This document shows, in pieces, positions 19,684-30,634 of a DNA stretch of 64,000 bases; positions within the stretch are counted from its first letter, which is position 1; each line of letters starts with the position of its first letter. The DNA comes from Ensifer sp. USDA 6670. Its GTDB lineage: Bacteria > Pseudomonadota > Alphaproteobacteria > Rhizobiales > Rhizobiaceae. The notes below the pieces were generated by a model that saw only the letters and a list, made by a program, of their open reading frames with translations, was not told the origin of the DNA and did no database searches. The position numbers and the translations under genes were made by a program. The stretch spans positions 62,001 to 126,000 of the forward strand of contig ATWE01000005.1 of the NCBI GenBank assembly GCA_000421085.1, in the 5' to 3' direction.

Positions 19684-21003
19684 ATGCTCTCCACCGATAC
19701 GATCTACGCTCTTTCGAGCGGCTCGCTGCCTGCGGGCGTTGCCATAATCCGTGTGAGCGGTCCGACGACGGCGAATGCGGTGGTGCAACTTTGCGGAACC
19801 CTGCCCCCGCCACGCATGGCAACGCTCAGAACGATTCGGACTCGAAACGGTGAGACGCTGGACAGCGGTCTAGTCCTCTATTTCCCCGCGCCGGGGTCTT
19901 TCACCGGTGAAGATTGCTGCGAATTGCAGGTTCACGGCGGACGGGCCGTAGTAAGTGCCATTCTCGACGAGCTTGCCGCAATCAATGGGCTACGGCATGC
20001 GGAGGCTGGAGAATTCGCAAGGCGGGCGTTTCAGAACGGAAAACTGGATCTGGTCGAAGTGGAGGGGCTGGCGGATCTGATTTCGGCAGAGACGGAAATG
20101 CAGCGTCGACTCGCAATAGAGCACTCCGGTGGCGGGCAATCCGCTCTCTATGCGGATTGGGCCCGACGGCTGACCCACTCGCGTGCAATGATCGAGGCAG
20201 AGCTCGACTTTGCGGATGAGGACGATGTTCCGGGGTCCGTCAGCGTTGCGATCTGGGAGGATGTCGGCAGGCTCCGTCAGGAAATAGATCGACATATCGG
20301 GCGGGCCGGATTGGCCGAGATTATCAGGGACGGGCTCAAGATCGTCATTGCCGGTGAGCCGAACGCCGGCAAGTCGAGCTTGCTGAACGCCTTGGCGCAA
20401 AGGGACATCGCTATTGTGACGGAGGTCGCTGGAACGACACGCGACGTTCTGGCCGTGGATCTTTCCTTAGCCGGATTCTCGGTTAAACTCTTCGATACGG
20501 CGGGACTTCGTGAAACGGACGAGCTTGTGGAGCGGGAGGGTATCCGGAGAGCGCGCCAGGTTATCGCTGATGCCGATCTTGTCCTTCTATTATCGGAAAA
20601 ACCGGGATATTTCCGGATTGATGAGGTCCTTCCGGAGAACGTCACGGTCATTCGGGTCGCAACCAAGGTTGACCGCCCTTCGCCAAGTTGGGCTCCGTCG
20701 GATGCGGACATCTTTCTGTCCACGAGAACCGGTGCGGGCATGGCCGATCTTTTGACGGCGCTGCAGTCGCATCTCCCAGATCTGGTTGGTAAGACAGCCT
20801 TGGCGATGCCGTCGCGAAAGCGACATGTCGATTGCCTGCGACAGGCCAGTGCTGCACTGGAGCTCAGCCTGGGTTCTTCCGACCTCGAACTGCGTGCGGA
20901 GCAGCTCCGGCAAGCAGGCGACGCCTTGGGTAAGATTTCCGGGCGCGTCGATGTAGAGAACCTATTGGACGTGATATTCTCCGAGTTCTGTATCGGAAAA
21001 TAA
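19684..21003 (+). CDS. mnmE: tRNA uridine-5-carboxymethylaminomethyl modification GTPase MnmE
   Basis: A 439-residue GTPase that, with MnmG, modifies the wobble uridine of certain tRNAs. The N-terminal tetrahydrofolate-binding domain begins with [20 protein letters not shown]. The G domain shows G1 [12 protein letters not shown] (from about residue 224), G2 AGTTRD and G3 DTAGLRETD. The C-terminus ends with the conserved CIGK, whose Cys is functionally important. It lies just before mnmG, with a parS site between. The start ATG is preceded by GGTAAG. Confidence 0.97.
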   Translation: MLSTDTIYALSSGSLPAGVAIIRVSGPTTANAVVQLCGTLPPPRMATLRTIRTRNGETLDSGLVLYFPAPGSFTGEDCCELQVHGGRAVVSAILDELAAINGLRHAEAGEFARRAFQNGKLDLVEVEGLADLISAETEMQRRLAIEHSGGGQSALYADWARRLTHSRAMIEAELDFADEDDVPGSVSVAIWEDVGRLRQEIDRHIGRAGLAEIIRDGLKIVIAGEPNAGKSSLLNALAQRDIAIVTEVAGTTRDVLAVDLSLAGFSVKLFDTAGLRETDELVEREGIRRARQVIADADLVLLLSEKPGYFRIDEVLPENVTVIRVATKVDRPSPSWAPSDADIFLSTRTGAGMADLLTALQSHLPDLVGKTALAMPSRKRHVDCLRQASAALELSLGSSDLELRAEQLRQAGDALGKISGRVDVENLLDVIFSEFCIGK

Positions 21004-21041
21004 CCCGGCTGAAGATTACAACGCAGGCGAGTCATTGAACA

Positions 21042-21057
21042 CGTTTCACGTGAAACG
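21042..21057. other. parS-like centromere site 4
   Basis: CGTTTCACGTGAAACG is a perfect 16-bp palindrome and matches canonical parS at 14 of 16 positions, only the outermost pair differing. It is in the mnmE-mnmG gap. Confidence 0.9.
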
Positions 21058-21125
21058 CTCTTGACTCAGTCATCCGAACCGACAATCAAGCGGAAGCTGG
21101 CAAGGTTCTAAGCTGGAGCATATCT

Positions 21126-22997
21126 ATGACGGATTATGATGTCATTGTGATCGGTGGAGGCCACGCGGGCTGCGAAGCTGCCTCGGCTTCTGCGCGGCTC
21201 GGCGCGCGTACAGTTCTCGTCACGCATAAAAAGGATACGATTGGGGTCATGTCCTGCAACCCCGCGATTGGCGGACTGGGCAAGGGCCATCTCGTCCGCG
21301 AGATCGATGCGCTTGACGGCCTTATGGGACGTGTGGCCGATGCCGCCGGCATCCAGTTCCGGCTTCTCAACCGGCGCAAAGGGCCGGCAGTTCGCGGTCC
21401 ACGGACGCAGGCAGATCGCAAGCTGTATCGCCAGGCGATGCAGCGGGAGATCGACGGGATCGAAAACCTCTCGGTGATAGAAGGCGATGCCTTCGATCTG
21501 TTGACGGAAGACGGAGTGGTTTGTGGCGCGGTTATGAAGGACGGCCGGGTCTTCCGGGCGGCAGCCGTCGTTCTTACGACCGGCACCTTTCTAAAGGGTC
21601 TCATTCATATCGGGCAGCGCAAGATACCGGCCGGTCGGGTGGGCGAGGAACCATCCTTAGGCCTCTCAGAGACACTGCGGCGCTTCGGCCTGCAGCTTGG
21701 TCGATTGAAGACCGGCACGCCGGCGCGCTTGGACGGACGCACGATCGACTGGGACCGCGTCGGGAGCCAAGGTCCTGACGAAAGCCCGGTTCCGTTCTCG
21801 TTCATGACCGATGCAATCAGCAATCGGCAGATTGATTGCGGCGTAACGCGGACCACTGATGCTACGCATAGGATCATCGCCGATAACATTCACCAGTCCG
21901 CGATGTATTCGGGTCAGATCGAAGGCGTCGGGCCACGCTATTGCCCCTCTATCGAGGACAAAATCGTTCGCTTCGGCGAGAGGGATGGTCACCAGATATT
22001 TCTGGAGCCGGAGGGCCTAGACGATGACACTGTCTATCCGAATGGGATCTCGACCTCCCTCCCCGAGGATGTGCAGGACGCCTTCATTCGCACCATTCCC
22101 GGGTTAGAGCAGGTCCGGATTATTCAGCCGGGCTACGCAATCGAGTACGACCATGTCGATCCGCGCGAGCTGGACCTGTCCTTGAGCGTGCGCAAAATGC
22201 CTGGGCTATTTCTTGCCGGGCAGATAAACGGAACCACGGGATATGAAGAGGCCGGAGCTCAGGGGCTCGTTGCTGGGTTGAATGCCGCGCTTCGCGCGAG
22301 CGGCCGCGGTCCATATCTTTTCAGCCGCACTGACTCCTATATCGGCGTGATGATCGATGACCTGACCTCCCGGGGCATAGCCGAGCCCTATCGCATGTTC
22401 ACGTCGCGGGCGGAATACAGGCTGTCGTTGCGCGCAGACAATGCGGATATGCGGTTGACGCCAGCGGGCATTGACCTCGGCTGTGTCGGCGAGGCGCGCC
22501 GTCAGCGCTTCGAGGCATGGAAGCATTCCTATGAGACGGGACGCACGCTCCTGCAGTCTCTCTCGGTCACGCCAAGCGAAGGCAAGCGTTTCGGCTTGAA
22601 GCTCAATCAGGACGGCCAGCGCCGGACGGCCTTTGATATTCTCTCCTATCCGGATCAGTCGATCGCCACCTTGAAGCCGCTTTGGCCTGAACTTCAAACC
22701 ATACCAGCCGGAGTGGTCGAGGCGCTGGAGATCGATGCGTCCTATGCTGTCTACATGGAGCGCCAGGCCACTGATATTGCCGGCGTGAGGCGTGACGAAA
22801 ATACCTCCATACCGGATGATTTCGACTACGACGTGCTTCCCGGGCTTTCGAACGAGCTGAAGCAAAAGCTGGCACAACACAAGCCGCGGAACCTCGCCCA
22901 GGCTATGAAGGTCGATGGCGTGACGCCAGCGGCTATATCTCTCATTCTGTCTTGGCTGCGAAGGCAGGATCGCCAAGCGCAACGTGTGGCTGGGTAA
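21126..22997 (+). CDS. mnmG: tRNA uridine-5-carboxymethylaminomethyl modification enzyme MnmG (GidA)
   Basis: A 623-residue FAD/NADH enzyme, partner of MnmE in wobble uridine modification. The FAD-binding motif [20 protein letters not shown] is at residues 6-25, with [20 protein letters not shown] near 41. A second family motif is [11 protein letters not shown] near 154, and [17 protein letters not shown] near 362. The C-terminal helical domain ends in [11 protein letters not shown]. Start ATG is at 21126. The downstream rsmG begins 8 nt later, as in the classical gidA-gidB pair near bacterial origins. Confidence 0.97.
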   Translation: MTDYDVIVIGGGHAGCEAASASARLGARTVLVTHKKDTIGVMSCNPAIGGLGKGHLVREIDALDGLMGRVADAAGIQFRLLNRRKGPAVRGPRTQADRKLYRQAMQREIDGIENLSVIEGDAFDLLTEDGVVCGAVMKDGRVFRAAAVVLTTGTFLKGLIHIGQRKIPAGRVGEEPSLGLSETLRRFGLQLGRLKTGTPARLDGRTIDWDRVGSQGPDESPVPFSFMTDAISNRQIDCGVTRTTDATHRIIADNIHQSAMYSGQIEGVGPRYCPSIEDKIVRFGERDGHQIFLEPEGLDDDTVYPNGISTSLPEDVQDAFIRTIPGLEQVRIIQPGYAIEYDHVDPRELDLSLSVRKMPGLFLAGQINGTTGYEEAGAQGLVAGLNAALRASGRGPYLFSRTDSYIGVMIDDLTSRGIAEPYRMFTSRAEYRLSLRADNADMRLTPAGIDLGCVGEARRQRFEAWKHSYETGRTLLQSLSVTPSEGKRFGLKLNQDGQRRTAFDILSYPDQSIATLKPLWPELQTIPAGVVEALEIDASYAVYMERQATDIAGVRRDENTSIPDDFDYDVLPGLSNELKQKLAQHKPRNLAQAMKVDGVTPAAISLILSWLRRQDRQAQRVAG

Positions 22998-23005
22998 GAT
23001 ATACA

Positions 23006-23647
23006 ATGCAAGCGAGTCTCACTCAGGCACTGAACGGATTGCGTGTTTCACGTGAAACGGTTCAAAAGCTCGAGCATTTTGCGTCCCTCTTTCAAAAATG
23101 GGCGCGGTCGATCAACCTCGTCGCCCCGTCGACCTTAGAGGATTTATGGCGGCGCCATATCCTCGACAGCGTTCAGCTTTATCAACTCTCCCCTGCACCG
23201 AAGACCTGGGTCGATCTCGGAAGCGGTGGCGGATTTCCCGGTGTCATTACGGCAATTTGCCTCTCGGAGGCAGAGGACGGATGGGTCCACTTGGTCGAGA
23301 GCAATAACAAGAAGGCCGCTTTCTTACGCGTTGCACTCAGGGAAACCGGAGCTCGGGGTTCGGTTCACCCGATTCGAATCGAAGCAGCGCCTGCTGAGAT
23401 CCCAACTTGTGAGGCGATTTCGGCGCGGGCGCTCGCCGATCTGACCCAATTGCTCGACTATTGTGCTCCATGGATGCTTATTGAAGGCTCCGGAACGGTC
23501 GCTTTTTTTCACAAAGGGCGGGATTATCAGCAGGAAGTCGACAAAGCCGTTAGCCGCTTTCAATTCGATCTGATAAAACATGCAAGTGTCGTCGAGCCGG
23601 ATTCGGTTGTGCTCGAGATTGCAAATCTTTCACGTCGGACGAAGTGA
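23006..23647 (+). CDS. rsmG: 16S rRNA (guanine527-N7)-methyltransferase RsmG (GidB)
   Basis: A 213-residue SAM-dependent methyltransferase for m7G527 of 16S rRNA. Motif I is [14 protein letters not shown] (near residue 71), preceded by [19 protein letters not shown] (near 36). The chosen ATG at 23006 is 8 nt after the mnmG stop; the frame extends upstream inside mnmG without need. Codons 14-18 (VSRET) are formed by an embedded parS-like site. The gene ends 14 nt before parA, so it is probably part of the mnmG-rsmG-parA-parB transcript. Confidence 0.96.
   Translation: MQASLTQALNGLRVSRETVQKLEHFASLFQKWARSINLVAPSTLEDLWRRHILDSVQLYQLSPAPKTWVDLGSGGGFPGVITAICLSEAEDGWVHLVESNNKKAAFLRVALRETGARGSVHPIRIEAAPAEIPTCEAISARALADLTQLLDYCAPWMLIEGSGTVAFFHKGRDYQQEVDKAVSRFQFDLIKHASVVEPDSVVLEIANLSRRTK
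23044..23059. other. parS-like centromere site 5 (inside rsmG)
   Basis: TGTTTCACGTGAAACG matches canonical parS at 15 of 16 positions. It is inside the rsmG coding region, read in frame as Val-Ser-Arg-Glu-Thr, 0.6 kb before parA. Confidence 0.93.
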
Positions 23648-23661
23648 TAGGCGAGCGAAAT

Positions 23662-24456
23662 ATGTTTGGCCCAAAGAATCGGATTATCACTATTGCCAAT
23701 CAGAAGGGCGGCGTCGGTAAAACGACGACGGCCATCAATCTTGCCACGGCGCTCGCCGCCATCGGCGAAAGGGTGTTGATCGTAGATCTCGATCCGCAGG
23801 GCAATGCCAGCACCGGGCTCGGGATCCAACGTCGAGCTCGACACCTGTCTTCCTACGAACTGATGATGGGGACGCATTCCATCGGCCAGATCGCCCAGGA
23901 TACGGCGGTGCCGAATTTGGCCATCGTGCCTTCGACCATGGATCTGCTCGGCGTCGAGATGGAAATTTCGAAGGAATCGGATCGGGTTTTCAGACTTCGT
24001 AAGGCTTTGGCTTCGGTGGATGCCTTGGCCTACTCCTATGTGTTGGTCGATTGCCCGCCCTCGTTCAATCTCTTGACGATGAATGCAATGGCGGCGGCGC
24101 ATTCGGTTCTCGTGCCATTGCAGTGCGAGTTTTTTGCGCTCGAAGGCTTGAGCCAGCTATTAGAGACGGTGGATCAGGTTCGTCAGACGGTGAATCCGGG
24201 TCTCGATATTCAGGGCATTGTCTTGACCATGTTTGATTCCCGAAACAATCTCGCCCAGCAGGTCGTCAGTGACGTCCGCTTGCATTTGGGTGATAAGGTT
24301 TATCATACCCTCATCCCCCGTAACGTGCGAGTGTCCGAGGCGCCTTCCTATGGCAAGCCGGCCATTCTTTATGATCTTAAATGCGCCGGAAGTCAGGCTT
24401 ACCTGCAACTGGCTTCGGAAGTCATTCAGCGCGAAAGGCAGCGGAAGGCCGCTTAA
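23662..24456 (+). CDS. parA: Chromosome partitioning ATPase ParA (Soj family)
   Basis: A 264-residue deviant-Walker ATPase that binds nucleoid DNA and moves ParB-parS complexes. The deviant Walker A is KGGVGKTTT (residues 15-23, with both lysines), then LIVDLDPQGNASTG and Walker B-like YVLVDCPPS near 125. There is no N-terminal HTH, as expected of a chromosomal type Ib/Soj protein rather than a plasmid RepA-type one. The ATG at 23662 follows AGGCGAG; a GTG at 23644 overlapping the rsmG stop is less likely. parB follows after 32 nt. Confidence 0.96.
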   Translation: MFGPKNRIITIANQKGGVGKTTTAINLATALAAIGERVLIVDLDPQGNASTGLGIQRRARHLSSYELMMGTHSIGQIAQDTAVPNLAIVPSTMDLLGVEMEISKESDRVFRLRKALASVDALAYSYVLVDCPPSFNLLTMNAMAAAHSVLVPLQCEFFALEGLSQLLETVDQVRQTVNPGLDIQGIVLTMFDSRNNLAQQVVSDVRLHLGDKVYHTLIPRNVRVSEAPSYGKPAILYDLKCAGSQAYLQLASEVIQRERQRKAA

Positions 24457-24488
24457 TCGTTTCGGTTTCGTAATTAATCAGGTGTCAG

Positions 24489-25379
24489 ATGAACGACGAC
24501 AGCTCCAAGAGGCGTCTGGGTCGCGGCCTTGCCGCCTTGATCGGCGAAATGGACCAGCCGCTGCACACCGGCGCTGCTCCGGCCGCCACAATCAGCGCCG
24601 ACCGCCGGATCCCGATCGAGTTCGTTTCCCGAAACCCTCGCAACCCCCGCCGGCAGTTCGACGAGGCTGAGCTCCAGGACCTTGCAAGCTCGATCCGTCA
24701 GCACGGGATCGTTCAGCCGGTCGTCGTGCGCACCATCGGCCAGGACCGCTATGAGATCATCGCCGGCGAAAGGCGCTGGCGCGCGGCGCAACTTGCCGGC
24801 TTCACCGAAATACCGGTCATCGTCCGCGATGTCGACGACAGGACAGCGCTCGAAATCGCCATTGTCGAGAATGTTCAGCGCTCCGACCTCAATCCCCTCG
24901 AAGAGGCCCTGGGCTACGAGCAGCTGATCGCGGAACACGGCTATACGCAGAACGATCTCGGCGACATCATCGGCAAGAGCCGAAGCCATGTTGCGAACAG
25001 CCTGCGCCTTCTGAAGCTGCCGGAGCCCGTGCGCGACATGCTTTCCGATGGCAGCCTCTCCGCGGGTCATGCACGCGCGCTTATACCCACATCGGATCCG
25101 GTTGCATTGGCGCGTGCGGTCGTCTCGAAAGGTCTCTCGGTCCGCGAGGCCGAACGGCTGGCGCAGAACGACATCAAGTCGCAGAACGACCCCAATTACG
25201 CAAAGGGCCGCCAGCGCGAGGAAAAGGACGCCGATACGCTGGCGCTGGAGCGCACCCTGTCTGATAGCCTCGGCCTCGAAGTGACCGTCAACCACAAGGC
25301 CAGCGGCGGGCATCTCAAGATTACATATAAGACGCTTGACCAATTGGAAGAGATTTGCCGGCTGCTCGAGCGGCGTTGA
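24489..25379 (+). CDS. parB: Chromosome partitioning protein ParB
   Basis: A 296-residue CTP-dependent DNA clamp that loads at parS and spreads. The N-terminal ParA-interacting segment has GRGLAALIG (residues 9-17). The CTPase/ParB-like nuclease-fold domain contains NPRNPRRQFDE (near 46) and GERRWRAAQLAGF (near 93). The parS-reading HTH is TQNDLGDIIGKSRSHVANSL (near 154). The C-terminal dimerisation part ends in ICRLLERR. The eight parS-like palindromes in the window are its expected targets. Confidence 0.96.
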   Translation: MNDDSSKRRLGRGLAALIGEMDQPLHTGAAPAATISADRRIPIEFVSRNPRNPRRQFDEAELQDLASSIRQHGIVQPVVVRTIGQDRYEIIAGERRWRAAQLAGFTEIPVIVRDVDDRTALEIAIVENVQRSDLNPLEEALGYEQLIAEHGYTQNDLGDIIGKSRSHVANSLRLLKLPEPVRDMLSDGSLSAGHARALIPTSDPVALARAVVSKGLSVREAERLAQNDIKSQNDPNYAKGRQREEKDADTLALERTLSDSLGLEVTVNHKASGGHLKITYKTLDQLEEICRLLERR

Positions 25380-25398
25380 CGTACAACTTCAACGCCGC
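25370..25398. terminator. Bidirectional hairpin between convergent parB and holA
   Basis: GCGGCGTTGA (25370-25379) pairs with TCAACGCCGC (25389-25398). The left arm is the last codons of parB and the right arm the last codons of holA, so both stop codons sit in one 10-bp stem with a 9-nt loop. Confidence 0.6.
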
Positions 25399-26420
25399 GC
25401 CGACTGGATCGTGATCGCCAGGAGATTCTGGATAACCAAGCTTTCCTCGAGGCTCTGGCGGCTGCGGCTTTGATAGATGGTCGCCTGCAGGCGGCTCAAT
25501 TCGCGTCGAATCGCCGGCCCGGTCCAGTGTTTTAGCGCCGCCTCGACAACCGGCTTGCGGCGGAAGTGCAGGCCGCGGCCGAGGCTTGCGACAACCTGGC
25601 CCGCCGTTTGTCGGCTCGCATCCATTTCGGCTCGCATCACGTCGAGCTGCTGGAATTGCCTGAGGCAGGCCTGAAGCACGAGGAAAGGCGGCGTCTTGGA
25701 TGCCGTGATCTTCTTCATCGCATGCAGCAGCGCGTCGGCGTCGCCCTTCAATACCGCATCGACGGCATCATCGACCGAAATGGCGCTGGCGTCGCCGACA
25801 ATGCCGAGGACGTCGTCCTCGTCGACCAGATCCTTGCCGCGGCAATAGAGGGCGAGTTTTCGCAGCTCGTTGCGCGAAGCCATACGGTCTCCCCCGAGCG
25901 CCTCCATGAGGCGTTCGCGCGCGGCGGGGGCGATGCGCAGGCCCGCTTCCGAAAGTTCCTTGTCGACAAGTGCTTGCAGGCCCCTGACGTCGTCGCTGTA
26001 GCAGGCAATCGAAGCGACGGAGCGGGAAGTCTCGCCCACTTTCCTGAGCGCCGCCCCCTTCTTGAGGTCGCCCGCTTCTATGATGAGCCGGGCGCCGGCG
26101 GGGGGGTCGGTCGCGAGTATCTGCAGCGCTTCGGTGAGCGCCTTTTCAGCGGACGCGCCGCGCACCCAGACCAGCTTGTCGCCGCCGAAAAGGCCGATGG
26201 CATTGACTTCGTCAAGCACGCTTCCGGCGCCCTGCAACGCAGCGGCGTCGAGCTTGACGACGGCGAAAGGATCATCGATGGGTATGCCGAAGCTGTTCGC
26301 GAGCTCGGAAGCGCGTTCCGAGACGAGGCCACGGTCGGGACCGTAGAGCAGGAAAAGCCGGTAGATCGCTGCAGACCGCTGCAGGAAATTATCGAACTCG
26401 TGCGACTTGACTTCGCTCAT
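25389..26420 (-). CDS. holA: DNA polymerase III subunit delta
   Basis: A 343-residue clamp-loader subunit that opens the beta clamp. The N-terminal segment YRLFLLYGPDRGLVSERA (near residue 17) and the AAA+-like fold are typical. Further features are the LVWVRGAS strand near 85 and the C-terminal collar with FLVLQACLRQFQQL (near 240). The length agrees with the family. It is the last gene of the leuS-lptE-holA operon, 12 nt after lptE, which is the usual order in alphaproteobacteria. Confidence 0.92.
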   Translation of the reverse strand: MSEVKSHEFDNFLQRSAAIYRLFLLYGPDRGLVSERASELANSFGIPIDDPFAVVKLDAAALQGAGSVLDEVNAIGLFGGDKLVWVRGASAEKALTEALQILATDPPAGARLIIEAGDLKKGAALRKVGETSRSVASIACYSDDVRGLQALVDKELSEAGLRIAPAARERLMEALGGDRMASRNELRKLALYCRGKDLVDEDDVLGIVGDASAISVDDAVDAVLKGDADALLHAMKKITASKTPPFLVLQACLRQFQQLDVMRAEMDASRQTAGQVVASLGRGLHFRRKPVVEAALKHWTGPAIRRELSRLQATIYQSRSRQSLEESLVIQNLLAITIQSARR

Positions 26421-26432
26421 CTGACGATCGGA

Positions 26433-26978
26433 TCAGCGGCCAAGGGCGGCTGCGAGGTCGGCTCCGATGATCTCCGCCAGTTCCTTGGCGGCGCGATTCT
26501 CGCCATCGCGCACGGCGCGAATCTTGGCGAATTCCTGCTGGGGGAAGTCGACCAAGGCGACGGCCGTCCGGTTCCCCGCCTTCACGGTTTCGCCGGTGGC
26601 GGTCTTCGTCAGGTTGTAGTCGGCTTTAACGACGATGCGGCCAGCCCCTGCGTCATCGTCGTCAAGATCACTATCGGTGCTCTCATAGAGCACGCCCATC
26701 GTTCGATGCGAGACGCTGAGCGCCAGATGATATTGCGGGTTTACCGGTTCGCCCTGACCGCGCGAGGTCAAAAAGACGAGGGCATTTCGGACTTCCTGTT
26801 CGACGCGGTCATTGGCTTCCGAAATCTCGATCGCGGCAAGCGCGACAGAGGTCGAGCCGGTAGGACCGTCGGAATAAAGGGGCCTGACCTGGCAGCCGCC
26901 AAGTGCCGCGAGCGACAATGCGCCGGCTACGATGCTCAAGGACCGAAGACGGAAGCCAGCTATATCAGACAACGACAT
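26433..26978 (-). CDS. lptE: LPS assembly lipoprotein LptE
   Basis: A 181-residue outer-membrane lipoprotein that plugs and supports LptD in lipopolysaccharide insertion. The N-terminal signal has a lipobox LAALGGC with the lipidated Cys at residue 29, followed by QVRPLYSD, which fits alphaproteobacterial LptE (RPLY motif). The start at 26978 overlaps the end of leuS by 14 nt; a longer frame inside leuS would add 33 Arg/Ser-rich residues and bury the signal peptide. Sequence similarity in this family is low, so location between leuS and holA is important support. Confidence 0.88.
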   Translation of the reverse strand: MSLSDIAGFRLRSLSIVAGALSLAALGGCQVRPLYSDGPTGSTSVALAAIEISEANDRVEQEVRNALVFLTSRGQGEPVNPQYHLALSVSHRTMGVLYESTDSDLDDDDAGAGRIVVKADYNLTKTATGETVKAGNRTAVALVDFPQQEFAKIRAVRDGENRAAKELAEIIGADLAAALGR

Positions 26979-29595
26979 TGACGATCCTCTGAGGCACGAC
27001 GATGATCTTCTTCGGGCTGCCGCCGTTGAGCGCGGCCTTGACGGCGTCGAGCGCGAGCACGGCGCTTTCGATCGCACTCTGATCTGCGTCGCGCGCGATT
27101 GTCAAATCGGCGCGCTTTTTCCCGTTGATCTGGACCGGCAGCGTGATCTCGTTCTCTACGACGAGCGCAGCATCGAACTTGGGCCAAGGCCTCTCGGCGA
27201 TGAGACCTTTGCCGCCGATCTCCCGCCAGCATTCTTCCGCAAGATGCGGCATCATCGGCGCGATCAGGTTGATCAGGATCGCGGCGGCGTCCTTTACCGC
27301 AGCAGTCAGAGCACCGTCCGCCTTGCCGCTCGCGACCTGCGTCAGCGGGGGCGCCATGGCGTTCACCAGTTCGTAGATGCGTGCGACCGCCTTGTTGAAG
27401 GCGAGCTTGTCATAGTCGGCCTCCACCGCCTTGAGAGTGCGATGCGCGGCTTGGGACACGGCAAGCCCCTCGCCTCCGACTGCCGGCGCGGCATCGACGG
27501 CACGCAGCTTCTCCGCGGCCTCGGTCAGAAGGCGCCAGACGCGCTGCACGAAGCGATGGGCGCCTTCGACGCCTGCTTCGGACCAGATGACGTCGCGATC
27601 GGGCGGCGAATCGGAGAGAACGAAGAAACGTGCAGTGTCGGCACCGTAGGAGCCGATGATGTCATCAGGGTCGACGACGTTCTTCTTCGACTTCGACATC
27701 TTCTCGATCGAGCCGATGGCGAGTTCCTCGCCGGTCTCGATGTGCACCGCGCGCCGCTGTCCGTCGACTTCCTCCACGCGGATCTCGGCCGGCGTGATCC
27801 ATTCCCGTTGCGCGCCTTCGCCGCGGCTATAGGTCTCGTGGACGACCATTCCCTGCGTGAACAGCCCCTTGAAGGGTTCATCCAGCGCGACGTGGCCGGT
27901 AGCCTTCATCGCGCGGGTGAAGAAGCGCGAATAGAGCAGATGCAGGATCGCGTGCTCGATGCCGCCGATATACTGGTCGACCGGCAGCCAGCGATTGGCC
28001 GCTTCCGGATCCGTCGGGTTGTTCTCCCAGGGCGCCGTGAAGCGGGTAAAATACCAGGAGGAGTCGACGAAGGTATCCATCGTGTCGGTTTCCCGGCGCG
28101 CGTCCTTGCCGCATTGCGGGCAAGCCACGTGACGCCAGGTCGGGTGACGGTCGAGCGGATTGCCGGGCTTGTCGAAGGTAACATCCGGCGGCAGCGTCAC
28201 CGGCAGGTCTGCCTTCGGCACCGGAACGACGCCGCAGCCGTCGCAATGGATCACCGGGATCGGGCAGCCCCAGTAGCGCTGGCGGGAAATGCCCCAGTCG
28301 CGCAGGCGGAAATTGACCTTGCGCTCGGCGCGCGGGCTGCCGTTCAGCAGATCGTTTTCGAGCCTGGAGGCGACGCTCTCGAACGCCTCTTCCGCCGAGA
28401 GCCCGTCGAGGAAGCGCGAATTGATCATCACGCCATCGCCGTCATAGGCCTCGTCGCCGATCGTGAAGGTTTGCGGATCGGCATCCTTCGGCATCACCAC
28501 CGGAACGACCGGCAGATCGTATTTGCGGGCGAAGTCCAGGTCGCGCTGGTCGCCCGAAGGGCAGCCGAAGATGGCGCCTGTGCCGTAGTCCATCAGCACG
28601 AAATTGGCCACGTAGACCGGCAGCTCCCAGTTCGGATCGAAGGGGTGCCGCGCGCGTATTCCGGTGTCGATGCCCTTCTTTTCCGCCGTTTCCAGTGCGG
28701 CGAGCGACGTGCCTGCGCGCCGGCACTCCTCGCAGAAGGCTTCGATCTCGGCGCTCTTGGCTGCGGCATCCCTGGCGAGCGGATGATCGGCGGAGATCGC
28801 CAGGAAGGAGGCGCCGAACAGCGTGTCGGGCCGCGTCGTATAGACGGTGACTTCCTTCTCCTCTCCGGGGACCGTCGCCGGGTCGAGCTCCCACCGGACC
28901 GAAAGCCCTTCCGAACGGCCGATCCAGTTTTTCTGCATCAGCCGCACTTTTTCGGGCCACTCGTCGAGCGTATCGAGCGCGTCGAGCAGATCCTGGCTGA
29001 AGTCGGTGATGCGGAAGAACCATTGCGTCAGCTCGCGCTGTTCAACGAGCGCGCCGGAGCGCCAGCCGCGGCCTTCGATCACCTGCTCGTTGGCGAGCAC
29101 GGTGTTGTCGACCGGGTCCCAGTTAACCTTCGACTGCTTTCGGTAGACCAGGCCTTTTTCCAGGAAATCGAGAAAAAGGTGCTGCTGGCGCTGGTAATAT
29201 TCGGGATCGCAGGTCGCAAATTCCCGGCTCCAATCGAGCGAAAGCCCCATCACCTTGAGCTGCGCCTTCATCGAGGCGATGTTCTGGTACGTCCAGCTCG
29301 CCGGATGGACCCCGCGCTCCATGGCGGCGTTTTCCGCCGGCATGCCGAAGGCGTCCCAGCCCATCGGGTGCAGCACGTTGAAGCCGCGGGCGCGCTTGTA
29401 GCGGGCGACCACATCGCCCATCGTGTAATTGCGCACGTGACCCATGTGGATACGTCCGGACGGATAGGGGAACATCTCCAGGACGTAATATTTGTCGCGC
29501 GGATCGTCGTTCTTCGTCTCGAAGACCTTGCCCGCTTCCCATTCGTGCTGCCAGCGCGGTTCGGCATCGCGCGGATTATATCGTTCGGTAGCCAT
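26965..29595 (-). CDS. leuS: Leucine--tRNA ligase
   Basis: An 876-residue class I aminoacyl-tRNA synthetase. HIGH-type motif is [18 protein letters not shown] (near residue 45), and [14 protein letters not shown] lies near 630. The CP1 editing domain is in the middle, with [20 protein letters not shown] (near 250) for hydrolysis of mischarged tRNA. Two CPxC-like segments (CDGCG and CPQCG) occur around 455-490. The N-terminus [16 protein letters not shown] is typical. It heads the leuS-lptE-holA operon. Confidence 0.98.
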   Translation of the reverse strand: MATERYNPRDAEPRWQHEWEAGKVFETKNDDPRDKYYVLEMFPYPSGRIHMGHVRNYTMGDVVARYKRARGFNVLHPMGWDAFGMPAENAAMERGVHPASWTYQNIASMKAQLKVMGLSLDWSREFATCDPEYYQRQQHLFLDFLEKGLVYRKQSKVNWDPVDNTVLANEQVIEGRGWRSGALVEQRELTQWFFRITDFSQDLLDALDTLDEWPEKVRLMQKNWIGRSEGLSVRWELDPATVPGEEKEVTVYTTRPDTLFGASFLAISADHPLARDAAAKSAEIEAFCEECRRAGTSLAALETAEKKGIDTGIRARHPFDPNWELPVYVANFVLMDYGTGAIFGCPSGDQRDLDFARKYDLPVVPVVMPKDADPQTFTIGDEAYDGDGVMINSRFLDGLSAEEAFESVASRLENDLLNGSPRAERKVNFRLRDWGISRQRYWGCPIPVIHCDGCGVVPVPKADLPVTLPPDVTFDKPGNPLDRHPTWRHVACPQCGKDARRETDTMDTFVDSSWYFTRFTAPWENNPTDPEAANRWLPVDQYIGGIEHAILHLLYSRFFTRAMKATGHVALDEPFKGLFTQGMVVHETYSRGEGAQREWITPAEIRVEEVDGQRRAVHIETGEELAIGSIEKMSKSKKNVVDPDDIIGSYGADTARFFVLSDSPPDRDVIWSEAGVEGAHRFVQRVWRLLTEAAEKLRAVDAAPAVGGEGLAVSQAAHRTLKAVEADYDKLAFNKAVARIYELVNAMAPPLTQVASGKADGALTAAVKDAAAILINLIAPMMPHLAEECWREIGGKGLIAERPWPKFDAALVVENEITLPVQINGKKRADLTIARDADQSAIESAVLALDAVKAALNGGSPKKIIVVPQRIVNVVV

Positions 29596-29861
29596 GTCTT
29601 TGTCGATGTTCCGGAAATTCTGCCGGGCGCGAGCGCCCGCGCGTGATAGCTGGCGTGACCTTCACCACGAAACGTCCCGAGCGTCAAGTTTTGAAGGATT
29701 CGCCGGGCGGTCCCTTCGATTTCCCATTTCGAACGAGGGCAGAATGACGCCACGTCCGAGGCGAAGCCGCCTGCTCGGCTTGCGCTGGACTTGGCAAGCG
29801 TTGCAAGTTTGAATAAGCCGCGAACGAAGATGTCGAGACGATCTTAAACAGGAGCGTGCTG

Positions 29862-30521
29862 ATGGAAGTCGAGGAACGGCTGAACGAAGTCCTGAGCCGG
29901 ATTCGCGAAAGCGAGAAGTCGGCAAACCGTCCGGAAAATTCCGTCAGCCTGGTGGCCGTGTCGAAAACCTTCGACGCCGAGACGATCCGGCCGGTGATCG
30001 AGGCTGGACAGTGCGTCTTCGGCGAGAACCGCGTGCAGGAGGCGCAAGCCAAATGGCCCGCGCTCAAGCGTCAGACCCCCGACATCGAGCTGCACCTGAT
30101 CGGTCCGCTGCAGTCCAACAAGGCTGCCGACGCCGTTGCGCTCTTCGACGTCATCGAGACGATCGACAGAGAAAAGATCGCGCGCGCGGTCGCCGCCGAA
30201 ATGAAGCGTCAGGGGCGTGACATCCGCCTCTATATTCAGGTGAACACCGGTCTCGAGCCGCAGAAGGCCGGTATCGCGCCGGAAGACGCGGCAGCTTTCG
30301 TAACGCTCTGCCGTGACGAGTTGCGTCTGAACATCGAAGGACTGATGTGCATTCCGCCGTTCGACGAAAATCCGGGACCGCACTTCGCCCTGCTCGCAAA
30401 GCTTGCCGGTCAATGCGGCCTTTCCAGGCTCTCCATGGGCATGTCCGGTGACTTCGAAACGGCAATCGCCTTCGGCGCCACCGGCGTGCGGGTAGGCTCC
30501 GCCATTTTCGGAACGCGCTGA
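29862..30521 (+). CDS. YggS family pyridoxal 5'-phosphate homeostasis protein
   Basis: A 219-residue PLP-binding barrel protein (YggS/PROSC). It has no known catalytic activity but buffers PLP and affects amino-acid and keto-acid pools. The PLP Lys lies in LVAVSKTFDAE (near residue 33). Other motifs are FGENRVQEAQAKW, LIGPLQSNKA and LSMGMSGDFETAIAFGAT near the C-terminus. The ATG at 29862 follows AGGAG by 7 nt; the GTG at 29856 is an alternative. It is divergent from leuS and monocistronic. Confidence 0.93.
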   Translation: MEVEERLNEVLSRIRESEKSANRPENSVSLVAVSKTFDAETIRPVIEAGQCVFGENRVQEAQAKWPALKRQTPDIELHLIGPLQSNKAADAVALFDVIETIDREKIARAVAAEMKRQGRDIRLYIQVNTGLEPQKAGIAPEDAAAFVTLCRDELRLNIEGLMCIPPFDENPGPHFALLAKLAGQCGLSRLSMGMSGDFETAIAFGATGVRVGSAIFGTR

Positions 30522-30634
30522 GTTTCCCGCCCCCATTACCCTTTCGTCGGGGTTCCCGTTTACGACCGTTCGCCTATCTTTCGAAATGGAGGAACCGGAC
30601 TTTTCGTCCGGAGAGCGAGTGGGAGGAGACGGAT

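Noticed and set aside
26932-29646. A 904-codon open frame opposite leuS
   Set aside because: leuS on the minus strand has all synthetase motifs; the antisense frame has none and is a composition artefact.
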